From the NCBI GenBank assembly GCA_035236585.1, contig CP141136.1, forward strand, positions 52,469,136 through 52,533,135: 64,000 bases of DNA. Direction: 5' to 3'. The number at the start of each line of letters is the position of its first letter. Within the stretch, counting starts at the first letter, position 1. This DNA comes from Warburgia ugandensis. Taxonomy: Eukaryota > Streptophyta > Magnoliopsida > Canellales > Canellaceae. The translations under genes were made by a program, and so were the position numbers. Below are positions 26,395-39,168 of the stretch, piece after piece. The notes under the pieces are model-generated. The model saw only the letters and a list, made by a program, of their open reading frames with translations, made no database searches and was not told the origin of the DNA.

Positions 26395-29300
26395 ATGAAC
26401 AATGTTATCAATGAAACACAACGGTACTAAAGATACGTGTGAACTCCCCATGAAGATGAGGGATATTGTAGTTGTACTTTAATCCTTGAAATTTTTTACC
26501 TCTAAATTATTACTTGTCCATTTCTTATTGAACATTTTGCTGATTACGTATGGCATATTAAACTTTTTGCCTGTTAAGCATGGGTAGTTTGAAAACTTTT
26601 CTATAATATATATAAGTATAAATGGTGAATTAATTAACTTCTAATAATGTGTGTTGAAGAGGAAGGGAGGTTAAAGTAGGAGAAATTAGAGCATATCTAT
26701 CATGTGACTCATGGAAAGGGACATGTAGGAAGAAAAAATATGCTCCTTATGGGAAAAAGGAGAAACCTACGCAGAAAACTTGCAATAAAGATGATACTAA
26801 ATTATTCCTTTGTAAGAGAAGAGGACTTATGAAGAATGAATATATTTACTACAAGAAATGGGTTGAAAAGAAAGGTATAATGTTATCTCATGTATGTCCT
26901 GAATCTAGTCTCCCAAATTCTTATAATAAGATTGGTTTGATTCTAGACAAGCAATTCACGTTGCCAATATGGTGCTTAGCATTCTCAAACAAAGGAAATT
27001 GAAAGAAAATAAACAGTGCTATTACTTAGGAGAGCCGATGAGTTCACGTGTAGAAATTGTAGGAATCTTCACATTGGTTTTGGATTTTCACCTTATTCTA
27101 GACCTGGAAAAGACCTTTACATTCTTTCAATTGCTCATTTGGTTAGAAATTCAATTATGCTTGAAATTGGAATCTTGGATATGTTAAGATAATATAGTCA
27201 AAATAAAAGCCCTCACACGAGAGAGATTAGTATTTGTGTGGTTTGGCTAGTTTAGCCTACATCCACAACAAGAGGGAGAGAGAGTTGAATTACAACATCA
27301 TCTCTAGTTGCAATTTATAGGATTCTAGCGAATCGAAGATCTAATTTTCCTCCAATTTGCCCTTAATTACATATCGTAATTTTTTTTGTATTTCTAAAAC
27401 TACTTTTGGTCAATCTTGATTGATTTCGTCGACCTTTTTGTATTTGGTAGGTCTAATCTAGTCAATCTATTGACTTTCATAATGGGAAATGAGGATGGAT
27501 CTTATCAATTCTTTCCCTCCATCACCATGCTATACTTTTTTAATCAGACCATTCTTGCTATGCTTCTAGATAGCACCAAATTTTCATATGTTACCACCTT
27601 TATCCACATATTTGCAAGATTCTCGTGAGTCTGAATATTTTTTAGTTTTAACATCTGTTCTTCTGTCACCTCTCTTATCTAGTGATACAAAATGTCGATG
27701 TGCTTTGTGCATGGATGATACATTGAGTTTTTGCTTAAGTTTAGAGTATTGTAACTGTTATAATGTATCTTATACTCTTCTTGCATAATGTCGATTTATT
27801 GGAGAAACTGCTATATGTACAACATCTTCTTGCCTGCTTCAGCTATAGTAATGTACTTTACTTATGTTGTTTATAGAAATGCACACTTCTACAACTTGGA
27901 CTATCAAGAAATAGCTCCCCTATAAAAGGGAAAAGAATTCTAACATTGATTTTCTTCTATCAAAATCTCCTGCCATATTAGCATATGTGTATCCTTCTAG
28001 GGTTGTCTCAGTACTTCTGTAACACAAGCACAATTTAGATGTACCCTTTATGTACCTTATTATCCACTTTAAGGCTTCTCAATGATCTTTGCTTGGGTTG
28101 GACAAGAATTTGCTTATGAAGCCTACTGTATGAGCTATATTTAGTCTTGTGCACACCATAGTATACATCAAACTACCAATTGTTAACGAGTAAGGAATTA
28201 TGGCTTTTAGTCTATCTCTTGCGTCAATGTAGGATTGAATCGCTTGATTACACATTCAACATACTTCTTTTATGACAACTATAACTTTCTTGCTTTTTTT
28301 TATTGCATGTAATCTTCATACTCAAGATCTGTTGAGCTAGTCCTAGGTCCTTCATATCAAAGGACTTAGATAATTTCTTTTTCAAACTGCCAATCATGGT
28401 TGTATCTTGTCTAGCTATCATCATATCATTAACATAAAGAAGGAGAATGATGAACTTACCCTCAAGTAATCTCTATACGTATGTACACTGATTTGCAGCT
28501 ATGCTTCTAAATCCTTGACTCATCATGAATGAGTTCAACTTTTTATACCATTGCCTTGGTGCTTGCTTGAGATTATAGAGACTTCTCTTTAGCTTGTAAA
28601 CTATCTGTTCCTTCTCTTCAACTTTAAAGCGTTATGGCTGTTCTATGTATATTTCATCTTCTAGGTCTCTATGAAGAAAAGTTGTCTTTACGTCTATTTG
28701 TTCAAGCTCCAAGTTCTGTTTAGCCACCAGCCCAAGTATAATTCAAATTGATGTCATCTTCACTATTGGTGAGAAGATCTCGTCAACTCCCTTCATCTAT
28801 TCGAAGCCTTTGACAACTAATCACGCTTTATACTTAACTGGTTCACTGTTGCTGCCTCTTTTCACCTTAATCACCCATTTATTTTTCAATGCTCTTTTCT
28901 CATTTAGAAGTTTCATTATCTCATATGTTCGATTTTTCTTTACTGAGCTTATCTCTTCTAGCATTGCTTGCACCCACTTATCCTTGTGTACATGCTTCAG
29001 GGCTTACTAGACACTCTTTGACTCTCCCTCTTTAGCGAGCATGATATACTTTGATTTCGGATATCTTTGTAAAGAAATCAGAATATATCTTCTTGTTGAT
29101 ATCTTTAGTTGTGGCTCAGCATATCTTTAGCTGTGGCTCAGTATCTAGTTAAGAAGTTGTTACACCATCTAATTATGATGACCTGGGTTTTTAAAACACA
29201 TTTTTATAAATATTTGTAAAGGTAGGGCCTTGATTTTGAAAATTTTTAAAATACAAACAGCGAAAACATATTTTCTTTGAAATTGATTTGTAAAAAATCC

Positions 29301-31197
29301 AAGTGTCACCTCAAATTACTTATTATACATAGATTTTTGTATAAAATAAAATTTTCATTGAATACCAATAATAATAATAAAATACTTTTATTAAAATCAA
29401 GATTAATTCAGTGGTTCACAAACACAGCTCCGGTAGTCTTTACATACCTTGGCCAAATATTATAATTCAAATGACAAAATAATGAATACAATCTTCCTCA
29501 AAGTAAATATACTGAGTAGTAGTTTAGTGATAATTATCCTCAAGTCTTGAGTTTTCAATCTTTCTTAACTATAATCATCATCATCATTATCATCAAGACC
29601 TTATCCCAATTAGGGGTCGGCCACATGAATCTTATTCCTTCATTCCACTCTATTAAATACCATGGCTTCATTTAGTTTCAAAGTTTTTAAATCTTTTCTC
29701 ACCATTTCTATCCACGTTCTTTTGGGCCTTCCCCTTGCCCTTTTAGAACCTTTTACTTGTATTGTCTCACTCCTTCTAACCGGTGCCATTGTTGATCTCC
29801 TTTAAACATGTCTAAACCATCTAAGTCTAATCTCCCTTATCTTGTTACTTATTAGTGTTACCCCTAAATTTCCTCTAGTATTTTCATTTCTAATTCTATC
29901 CTTTCTTGTCTTACTACTCATCCATCTCAACATTCTCATTTCTGCAACGCTCATCCTATGAGTATGATGTTCCTTAACTGTCCAACACTCTGATCCATAG
30001 AGCATGACTAGCTTGATGACCATCCTATAAAAAATTTCTTTTAGTTTGAGGGGCACCGCTGATCACACAAAACTTCAGATGCACATCTCCATTTGTTCCA
30101 ACCCGCTTAGATTCTCTGGGTAACCTCCCTCTCAATCTCTCCACTCTCATGAAATATTGATCGTAGGTATCAAAAGTGGTCTTTTATGGGGACTTCTTGG
30201 TTATCAATCTTAACTAGTGTTCCACTCCTCTCCTTACTAAAATTACATTCCACATATTCTGTCTTAGTTCGGCTAATTTTAAATCCTTCAAATTCTAATG
30301 CTTCTCTCTATCACTCTAACTTTATGTCTACACCCTCCCATGTCTCATCAAGTAAGACTATATCATCTATAAATAGCATGCACCAGGGAATCTCCTCATG
30401 CAGATGTTTTGTTAACTCATCCATAACTAATGTGAAAAGGTATGGGCTCAATGTCGATCCTTGGTGCAATCCTACAGTGACAGGGAAATCACCAGTCATG
30501 CCACTAGTGGTCTTAACATTTGTTACCGCTCCCTCCTACATATCTTTAATTATGTCTATACAACCTTGAGAAACCCTTTTATCACCAAACACCCTCCATA
30601 TTAACTCTCTAGGGGCTCTATCATAAGCTTTCGCTAAGTTGATAAAGACCATGTGGAGGTCTTTCCTCCTCTCTCTATATTTCTCTACTAATTGTCTTAA
30701 TAAAAAAAAATAACTTCCATGGTAGACCTCCCAAGCATGAAATCAAACTAATTCTCCTATAAACTTGTTTTATGTCGTAGCCTCTTTTCAATTACTCTTT
30801 CAAAAAGTTTCATAGTGTGGCTCATAAGTTTGATCTCTCGATAATTAGTGTAACTCTCTATGTCTCTTTTATTCTTATAAATTGGTATGATAGAGCTTTT
30901 CCTCTACTCATCATGTATTTTCTTTGATTTTATAATCTTGTTAAACAACTTGGTCAACCAAACTACCCCAATATCTCCCATATGCTTCTAAACCTCTATT
31001 GGTTTACCATCGGGCCCCATGGCCTTCCCTAGCTTCATCTTTTTTAAGGCCTCTTTTACTTCAGGTACTCTAATCCTATGTTCATATCTATAATATCCAG
31101 TGTTATTTAGATTTATAGTATTTTCAATCCCTATATTCTCAGAGCCATTGTCATTTAACAATTTTTGAAAGTATGTTTCTGTAATATCCTCAATTTT

Positions 31198-33980
31198 AAT
31201 CCTAAATTAGTGATAAAATAAATTAAAAATTTTAGTTATAGAATTTAGTCCTGGAAACTTGGGAACTAGAAAGTACACGTCGATAGGATTCCAACGCCAT
31301 AAAGAACGCAGAAAACGGAGCTCAAACGAAGAAGTTATGAGCCGTTGAAGTTATAAGGGCATTTTGGTAAATTGGCAGAGCCGAATTATAGGGGGCGGTT
31401 TTGATAACGGCACCCCCTTCCACCCTACCTTGTCAGATCCGAAGATTTCGCCGGAGAAATCATCGGAGGGAGACGTGTGAGGGAAGAGTTTCCTTTCCCC
31501 TTTACAAGCACGATCTATATCTCCCTCAGTTGGCCATAATCACCATCTTCTCCCTCGTTTTCATTGAGTTTTTTTCCCTAAACCCTAGCTTCGGCAAAAC
31601 TCAAGTTTTTCGGCAAGTAGGGCTTCGGCAACATCAAGAAACACGTAGCAAAGCGAGGTAAGCTCTAATCCCCTAATTGCCATATTATGGGTGTGAATAT
31701 AGATCAATAGCATGCATGGAGATCGGGAAAAAAAAAGGGGTTTTTCTTGGAACATGTACACGCTATTGTTGGAGCGTCAATAAGCGTATAAAACATAGTT
31801 TAAACAAAGATCGGAACATCCATTTAGGGCATAAGGAACCCAGGAACAAGCCCTTTAAATTTGAGAAAGATTGGACGGCTAATGTTGCCAAAAATCATGA
31901 AAAACAGTATCTAGGAAAGTTTTAGGAACATGGGAAAAAATCACATAAAAACCTTAGGTTTTGGCAAAATCAAGCTAGAGGAGTGTTGAAAATGAAAAAT
32001 ACATGAAATTTTGAGCAAAATGGTGAAAAAATGGCGTGATTTGGGCACCTGTGGGGTCACTGGCAACGGTCAGAAGCCTGTCGTCTTCCTTTGCACCGGT
32101 TCCTGCGTCGTGCTGGTGTAAACCGGTGCAAACTGGGGCCACCGGTGTAAACCAGGGCCGCTAGTGTAAACCGTTGCACCGTCCGACACCCTATAAATTA
32201 ATAATATTAATTTATGAAGTATTTTTTACAAAAAACTTGATTTTGAGAGCTACAGAGGTCCAAATCGTGATTCGAAAGAGGTGTTGTGACCGTATTGACA
32301 ACGCGGACCTAGATTTAACTTAAAAACTTAAAATTGACCACTTTTAATGTAGAAAAATTTTAAGATAGTATTAGGGTATTGACAAATACATTTGAACGTG
32401 TCAGATAAAGAGGATATACGCTTGAACTGAGCGATCTCACATTAAGGTAGGTGACGACAATTAATGTTTTATTTTGATTTTTAAAACCTTGCATTTATCA
32501 CAACATTATGATTGATTGTGATTTACATTGCACTTATTATTAGTCGCTGATTTATGAGATTTAGAACTTTATACTACGATCGTTACTTGATTTCAATCAT
32601 GTGTCGAATGGTTTTATAATCCGATGACTTTATGAGAATGATATGATCTATTTGTGCTTAATTAGAAATTTTCTTTCTTTATTTCATCACTGAAATGGAT
32701 GGGTTTCCATAAGAAAGAAAAGTGGAGGCTTGGTAGCTTGTCCTTTTAGAGGCTAACCCTGAGATGAGGGGTGTGCCTTGAGGATTGCGAGCCACGAGTG
32801 CTCCTGGGTTTTTGATATACTTATTTTCGAGTTTTGAGTTTTATGACAGGTGCTTTCACCTAGTGGACGTCATGTTAGGAGGGAGAGGGTTGGCCACCCC
32901 CTTCTGAGATTTGTGATGTGATATGATAGACACCTGCTTGTAGATGGATTTCGGTAGGGGTTGGTAACATGGATAGTCTACACTACCAGTTCGGGCCTTT
33001 CCATGGGGACGGACATTAAGTCTCCCATTATGGTGTCAACGAGGAGCGGTAGTGGTTGAGACCCTAGAGGGTTGTCACTGCGGTATGACGATCCATACTC
33101 TTATTTTGTGTGCTTGCGTGATGAGCATGGAGATGGGATTGTATGCCTGGGTGTGACGACACTCAGAGATTTGGATATGAGTACTCATGATTAGTAATAC
33201 GAGTGTATGCGATGCTCGTGGGACCTATGTATCTTAGGGTGCACTGTTATTATAGTATGCTCATTTACATTGATCATATCATGTTTTAAATCCATGAGAT
33301 GCATGTTTTATCGTACTTAATAATTTGATACTATGTTAGTATAGCTTATAATGATTTTAATTCCATAGATGATAGATCTTTTTATCGCCACTGTTATTCG
33401 GTTATTCCATCTTTATTACATTAATTGTCTATGTACTTACACAAGCAATAGCTTGCTGAGGCATTACTTTGTTTTGCAATGCCTTAGATCTCGAGCACAA
33501 CATCAAGAAGGGCAAGACCGTTAAGAAACCATGATAGCAGTAGGAGATTCCTTTACTTGATTCGATAGACAATGATATGAGTTAATAAATAGGACTACCA
33601 TTTGATTTTCTTTATGGAATGTATACTTTTATATTATGGATTTGATTAAGATGGTTATACATATGATGAACATTTAATGGGATGTTATGATGGATACTCC
33701 CTGGCCATATTATGATAGTGCTTTGGATATTTATTGTTTTGAAAATAAAGGTGCCAAGGCATTTAACTTTGGTAGACATGTGTATTGTTTTCAAATCTAT
33801 TATCACGAAATTATGTTAAGTTTTAAATTACAATTTTGATGTTTGGAAACAGAAAATAACACCCGGAGGTTTTCAAGAAATGTTGTAGTAAAATAATTAA
33901 TAGAATCTTGTTAACATGGGATCCCGAATACGAATATTATTATATTATAAAAAAATGTTATAAAAACCGAGGGTGTTACA
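31198..33980 (+). mobile_element. LTR-type element A, 2.8 kb, solo
   Basis: It is inserted in LINE-1 with a target duplication ATTTT at 31193-31197 and 33981-33985. It ends CCGAGGGTGTTACA, and its left end seems slightly eroded. There is no gag or pol. Landmarks shared with B are a CGGAGCTCAAACGAAGAAGT stretch early on and, about 500 bp before the end, AGCTTGCTGAGGCATTACTT followed by TGTTTTGCAATGCCT. It is best read as a solo LTR or an LTR-only derivative. It is younger than the LINE and younger than C. Confidence 0.7.
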
Positions 33981-35320
33981 ATTTTCCACCTTTGTTTGAT
34001 CTCATCATCTTTGACTAATACTCTTTGATCATCACTTCTAATGCACCTAACATGATCTAAGTCCTTACCCTTCTGTTCTCTTACTTTTGCAAGTTTAAAC
34101 ACATCTTTCTCACCTTCTCTTATTCCTAGTCTATTATAGAGCTTATCATATGCTTTAAGTTTAACCTCACTTACTATTCTCTTAGCAACCTTTTCAGCAT
34201 TCTTATATTGTTCATAGTTTTCATTATTTCTAGTCTTCTGCCATGCTTTAAAACGCATCCATATTTCTTTAATAAAATTTTTCATTGTTTCACTCCACCA
34301 CCATGTTTCCTTTACTAATTGCCTTTTACCTTTAGATACTCGCAAGACATCTTTTGCCACTTTCTTAATGGACTCAACAATATTAATCTACATGGTATTT
34401 ACTTATTTTTCATAGTTCCAAATTCCTTCTACCATCAACTTATTTGTGAATGATGTTATTTTTTCTCCTTTTAAGTTCCACCATTTAATTTTTGGATACC
34501 TATTAAGTTCATTTCCTTTCTTCCATCTTTTGATATGGATATCCATAACCATTAACCTATGTTGTGAGGTTAAACTCTCCCTAGGATTACCTTACAATCT
34601 TTACATATAGATCGTTCATTATTCCTAAGTAGAAAAAAGTCTATTTTGCTTTTATGAAGTCCACTTTTAAAGGTTATTAAGTATTCATCCATCTTCTTAA
34701 AAAGTGCATTTGCAATGGACATGTTATGTGACAAAGCAAAATTGAGGATATTCTCCCCCATATCATTTCGTTCACCTATACCATACCCGATGTGTATTCT
34801 ATCATATCATTCCTTATCTTTTCCTACATGGTCATTTAAGTCCGCTCCTATAAATATCCCCTAAGTGTTGGGAATTTCATGCATGACTCCCTCTATATCT
34901 TCTCAAAACTGTCTCTTGATTATATCTTGTAACCCAACTTGTGGTGCATATGCACTTATAACATTTATAATCAGCTATCGTAGAGCAAGTTTTATTATAA
35001 TAATTTTATCACCGATTCTTTTAACATCCACAACTTTATCCTTTAAATCCTTATCTACTATTATTCCTATGCCATTTCTGTTATTTTCCTTTCCTACGTA
35101 CCATAATTTATACTCATCTATTTCTCTAGCTTTAACCCCTTTCCACTTAGTTTCTTGAATACAGGCAATGTTAACTCTCCCACGTTTCATCGCGTCTACT
35201 AACTCCAAACCCTTACCTATCAATATCCCTATATTCCATGTGGCGATATGAATCTTATGTTTTGGAAATATCCTATTTACTATCGCCTTTCTCGACCTCC
35301 ATGGCATGAACCCATGTCCA

Positions 35321-35500
35321 CTTTTCACTGTACCTAGGTTCTGATGCAGCGCGTCACTTCCTAGGGGACGCTATAATAGCCCTTGCCCATTTTTCACTAC
35401 ACCCGGGATCCGATATAACTTGTCACTTCTAGGAGAACGCCTATTTTTCACCGCACCCGGGATCCGATGCAGCGCGTCGCTTATTGGGAACGCCCTAGCA
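35321..35500 (-). repeat. Tandem 5' monomers of LINE-1
   Basis: Three head-to-tail units of about 55-70 bp start with TTTTCAC at about 35322, 35391 and 35445. Each has CCCGGGATCCGAT (CCTAGGTTCTGAT in the first) and then a GCGCGTCRCTT-like block and GAACGCC. They are GC-rich compared with the surroundings and stop abruptly at the 5' edge of the LINE. Monomer arrays at LINE 5' ends serve as promoters in some mammalian LINEs; a promoter role here is inference. Confidence 0.7.
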
Positions 35501-35509
35501 TGAGGGAAT

Positions 35510-35728
35510 GTTAGTTTTCGATTCATGTCATTTTTGGGTTGCCATAGTTTTAAAAAGCTGAAGATGATTTTCATTTCTTCCTTACAAATATACAAATGCA
35601 TATTCATTTGCAAGTAAAAAAGAAATAACAAAATCATTATTAGCTTCACCTTTGCCGGCTGGCTACCTGACGCAAGGGTTGCCATTTTTTAAGAAGTTGA
35701 AGATGATTTTCATTTCTTCCTCACAAAC
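35510..35728. repeat. Tandem duplication inside element C, split by element B
   Basis: A block beginning GGTTGCCAT and running through GAAGATGATTTTCATTTCTT, ATACAAATGCATATTCATTTG, AATAACAAAATCAT and CCGGCTGGC occurs first at about 35530-35670. It starts again at 35672, is interrupted by the insertion of B, and continues at 38566-38650. The unit is about 160 bp. This continuity across B confirms B as a later insertion. Confidence 0.75.
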
Positions 35729-38560
35729 TATGACACCCTGAGTTTTCAAAAAATCTTTTCCAATATACATAAATTAATAGTAAAAAGTTTATGATTTCAA
35801 AATAGGCGGGATCCCTAAAATAACTCAAATAATTAAAATTTTCTACGCAGCGTCAAGGAAAATGCCCGATAAAGAAAATCTCGAAGGTCATTTACACCCC
35901 AAAATAGCGATGCTGTACCAAATTACTTTCAGACACATTGAGCATGCTCAAATACAAAACTATGAGAGATCGTGCAAACAGAAAGAGACCATGATAATAA
36001 AAGTGCTAAAGCTCCAGGGTCCATCCAAAATCACCACACCATCCATGTGTGAGTGTATGCACACTATACAGTGGTATGGGTCTAATCGATCAATATATAC
36101 AATATCTAGATAGAGTTCCCAAAGTCTGATACCAGCCTCAAAAGGACACTATTGTCTCCGACAACAAAAAGTATGGGATCCTCAGCTCCGCGTCCAGGTC
36201 TACGCTAATCCACCTTCTTCCCTTTGTGGCTATCGCGCTCCAACTCTGAGGTATTGCAAAACAAAGCAATGCCTCAGCAAGCCATGCTTGTGTAGGTGAT
36301 ATATATTCAATATAAAGCAATAAGAAATAACATGGCACAAAACCTCATGTTCATATGATGCAGAATACACCAATTCCATTATATAAACACAGAAACATAA
36401 GTCATAGTGTTATGATATGAAAAATCCGAAAAGATATGCATATACAAGTAAGCCATAATCACGTGAGTCAATATCCAAAAAACCACATGAATGCATACCA
36501 AAAGCATCGAAACATCATACATAATCAAGCCCTATGAGTGTCTCGAGCACACTCATGGCAATGTGGGGTCAACTCTTGATACCATCCACTTTCACCTTTT
36601 CACCCTTTCACCCACAAGGAGCACTCAGGCACTCACGGAAAGGCGCGTTCCAGCTCCGCTTTCACCTTTCACCCTTTCACCCACTCGGGCACTCAGGCAC
36701 TCACGGAAAGGCGAGTTCTAGCTCTGCTTTCACCTTTCACCCACTCAGGCACTCGGGCACTTAGCACTCATGGAGAGACGCATTTCACACTCGCTTTCAC
36801 CCATTTCACACTCGGCAAAACTCAAGAGTCAGACAATGTAACTAAAATATGACAAAAACAGTGCATAAGACATATACAATGATAGTAGTAAACATCTCAG
36901 TAATGCATGCTGAAATGGTCTCATGCAGCGTGATAGGGCATACCACCTATGCCTCAAAGTTGCAATCACTAAATCATAATTTGAAAAATCAAGGAAAATT
37001 TGCTAATAAAATTACTTACCTCGATAATGTCGAACTCCAGTCAGACGCATAGGCGATATCAAGTCGCACGCTCTGACGTACCTGTCACATTATAAGTCAT
37101 TATTGCTAGTTAGACCTCTCATTTTCATCATGACTCTTAAAAATTTCTATTGTGTTTAGTGATTCACGCGTATCTTTATGATCATGTATCACTCTAACGG
37201 TCAAATCATTCTTGATCAGCACATCCTAAGGTTGTTGCCTAATTTGATCATCAAGATCATTTTTCTTGGCAATTCCATGATATCTACCCTTCAAATATCC
37301 TAGATTATCTCATGTTTGATGTGTACAACCGAGGTGTAAGGCCTGATCATTCACTGATCGGCTTGATCTGAATCATCTAATAGCATATAGTAGTTTGGCT
37401 ATTAAAAAGTTTCTCTAAACTAGATTTTTATCTTAAATCTAGGTCCGCTTTGTTGAGACGATTACAACGCCTCTTTTGGATCGTGATTTGGACCTCTATA
37501 GCTCCCAAAATCACGTTTTTGATGAATAAAGGGTAAAAAACACTCAAAATCAAGGAAATGGGCCCGCCGCCCATGCGGCGTGTGTCGTCTGCACCTGCGC
37601 GTGCTGCACATGTGGTGCGCGTGTCTGTGGACCCCCTCTGCGCGTGGGGGCGGAAACAACGTGCGTCGCGCATGTGGCGCGTGCATGTCGAGGGACCGTC
37701 CTCCCACGTGGCGCATGTGTGGCCCATCCTGTGTCCCCCACGTGGCACACGCCTACAGCACCGCGTGGCGCACACGTCACACCACGCGTCGCACCTGGCT
37801 ATGACGGGTGTCGACACGGGCCGCGTGTCGTGTGCGTCTCTGTCCCGTCGTGTGTCGCCGTTGCCGGGGACGGTGACCGGACTGGTTTGCCGTCGCCGGC
37901 GACCCCAGGTGCTCTGTTTTTTGCAATTTTTACACCCATTTGTCTAGTTTTTCACGTACATTCCATTTCCACCCTCCATTTTCACAAATTCATTCATTTT
38001 CTACTGTTTTTTCACGATTTTTGTTTCATTTCTAAAGACCCTTACCTACTGGTTTTGGGGTTTTTCGACGTCTCTAGCCGTCCGATCACCCTGAGATTTT
38101 ATGGGTGTGTTCCTTGCACTGTTACGTTCAAGATGAATGGTTCAGATCCCCATCTGATATCGTTACATCGACATATTCCTAAGGCAACAGTAACTCACTA
38201 AACGCATCGAAAAATGGCAGTTCGCGCCGTTTTCCGGCCCTGAACAAAGGAAAATCAGGGGAGGGGGAATAGAGGTGGCCTACCTAAGTTGTCCCGTCAC
38301 CAATGCCCCCAGGATTATAGCTTCCTCGTCGCAGTTCATCGTTGGAGATACGTTTTTCAGTGGCTGCACGACGGTCGGTCGCCGTGAACACAGAGGGTGT
38401 GGGGAGGGAAATGCATTTAAGGATCCCTCCCCCCTCTTAAATGTGTTATATATCTATTATTTTTATTTATTTATTATTACTAATTATTATGATTATTAGT
38501 ATTATTCTTAAAAATACATATATTTTTTTTTTCTAAAATTCTAAAATAGTGAATGTTACA
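35729..38560 (-). mobile_element. LTR-type element B, 2.8 kb, solo
   Basis: It is inserted in C with a perfect 5-bp target duplication CAAAC at 35724-35728 and 38561-38565. On the minus strand it starts TGTAACATTC and ends CTCAGGGTGTCATA. It carries the same conserved tract as A (complement of CAAAACAAAGCAATGCCTCA at 36249-36280), about 500 bp from its 3' end, so the two are one family in opposite orientation. It also holds a 70-75-bp minisatellite (36580-36815) and a strongly GC- and CpG-rich stretch (37550-37900). There is no gag or pol. Confidence 0.8.
36580..36815. repeat. 70-75-bp minisatellite in element B
   Basis: Three to four units built from TTTCACCTTTCACCCACTC, GGCACTCAGGCACTCA and CGGAAAGGCGNGTTC. 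Units differ by small indels. Open frames here read as His/Ser/Leu-rich peptides and are repeat artefacts. Confidence 0.85.
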
Positions 38561-39048
38561 CAAACTAATATACAAATGCATATTTATTTGTAAGAGAGGA
38601 ATAACAAAATCATCTTCAACTTCTCCCTTGCCAGCTGGCACTTGATGCAAGACCCTCTTCCTTTTTCATCTGGGCTTGGGATCGATATTGGCGGAGTTTT
38701 AACTGTATCTGAGATATTGTAAACATTCAAACATTTACAATATCTCAACAAGTTATGCTTGGTAGGGGATTTAAGAAATATAATCAATATATCCCAAAAT
38801 CAACAGTTCTTTATATCTATGATATAAATCAATTTATACAATTGGATAACCATTTCATCCTTCACTTATCATATAATTATATGTATATATTACATATAGA
38901 TAAAACCACTGAAAATTTGTGAATATATCAATACCATCAATAATATCTCATTTTCAAATTGATTTCAATATTAACACTATGTGTTAATATATAATCATAT
39001 CGTATTAGGAATTATCTTCAAATACAACATCAACAATAACTTTTATCA

Positions 39049-39168
39049 GGCATCTCATTATTCCATAACATAAGGCATCTCATCATGCCATAACATACGG
39101 TATCTCATCATGCCATAACATGAGCATCTAATTATGCCATAACATGAGCATCTAATTATGCCATAATC
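39049..39168. repeat. 27-bp minisatellite in element C
   Basis: Five units of 24-27 bp based on GGCATCTCATCATGCCATAA plus CATA. It occupies the same relative place (before the conserved GCAAG/GAGATATTG tract on the minus strand) as the unrelated minisatellite of element B. Confidence 0.85.

Larger units (their letters stand above)
22635..26600. other. Intergenic DNA, no gene seen
   Basis: Moderately GC-richer at first (22.6-24.0 kb), then AT-rich. It holds the 42-bp minisatellite at 24984 and the CT tract at 26315. Two weakly similar stretches around 23260-23360, each with an AACTGGGAAGA- or CTACTGGGGAGAG-like part followed by CTCGAG, suggest an old duplication. No protein family or RNA gene was recognised. 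It may include decayed transposon sequence leading into copia H. Confidence 0.45.
29574..35500 (-). mobile_element. LINE-1: RTE-type LINE on the minus strand, split by element A
   Basis: It is inserted in C. From right (5') to left (3') it carries a 5' zone of tandem monomers (35321-35500), an apurinic-type endonuclease (34975-35328, with ATWNIG, QETKWKG and NRNGIGIIVD motifs), a linker region (33986-34800), then, beyond the inserted element A, reverse transcriptase (30100-31190) and the C-terminal maturase-like part (29802-30056), ending in an ATC-triplet tail at 29574-29600. This order and the GAT/ATC microsatellite tail are typical of plant RTE. The frame is interrupted by stops and frameshifts in several places, so it is dead, but it is nearly full length. 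Confidence 0.85.

Noticed and set aside
37428-38201. Overlapping open frames on both strands, the longest 185 codons
   Set aside because: They lie in the GC-rich part of LTR-type element B. Stop codons are rare there because of composition, all frames are open together, and no family is recognisable.
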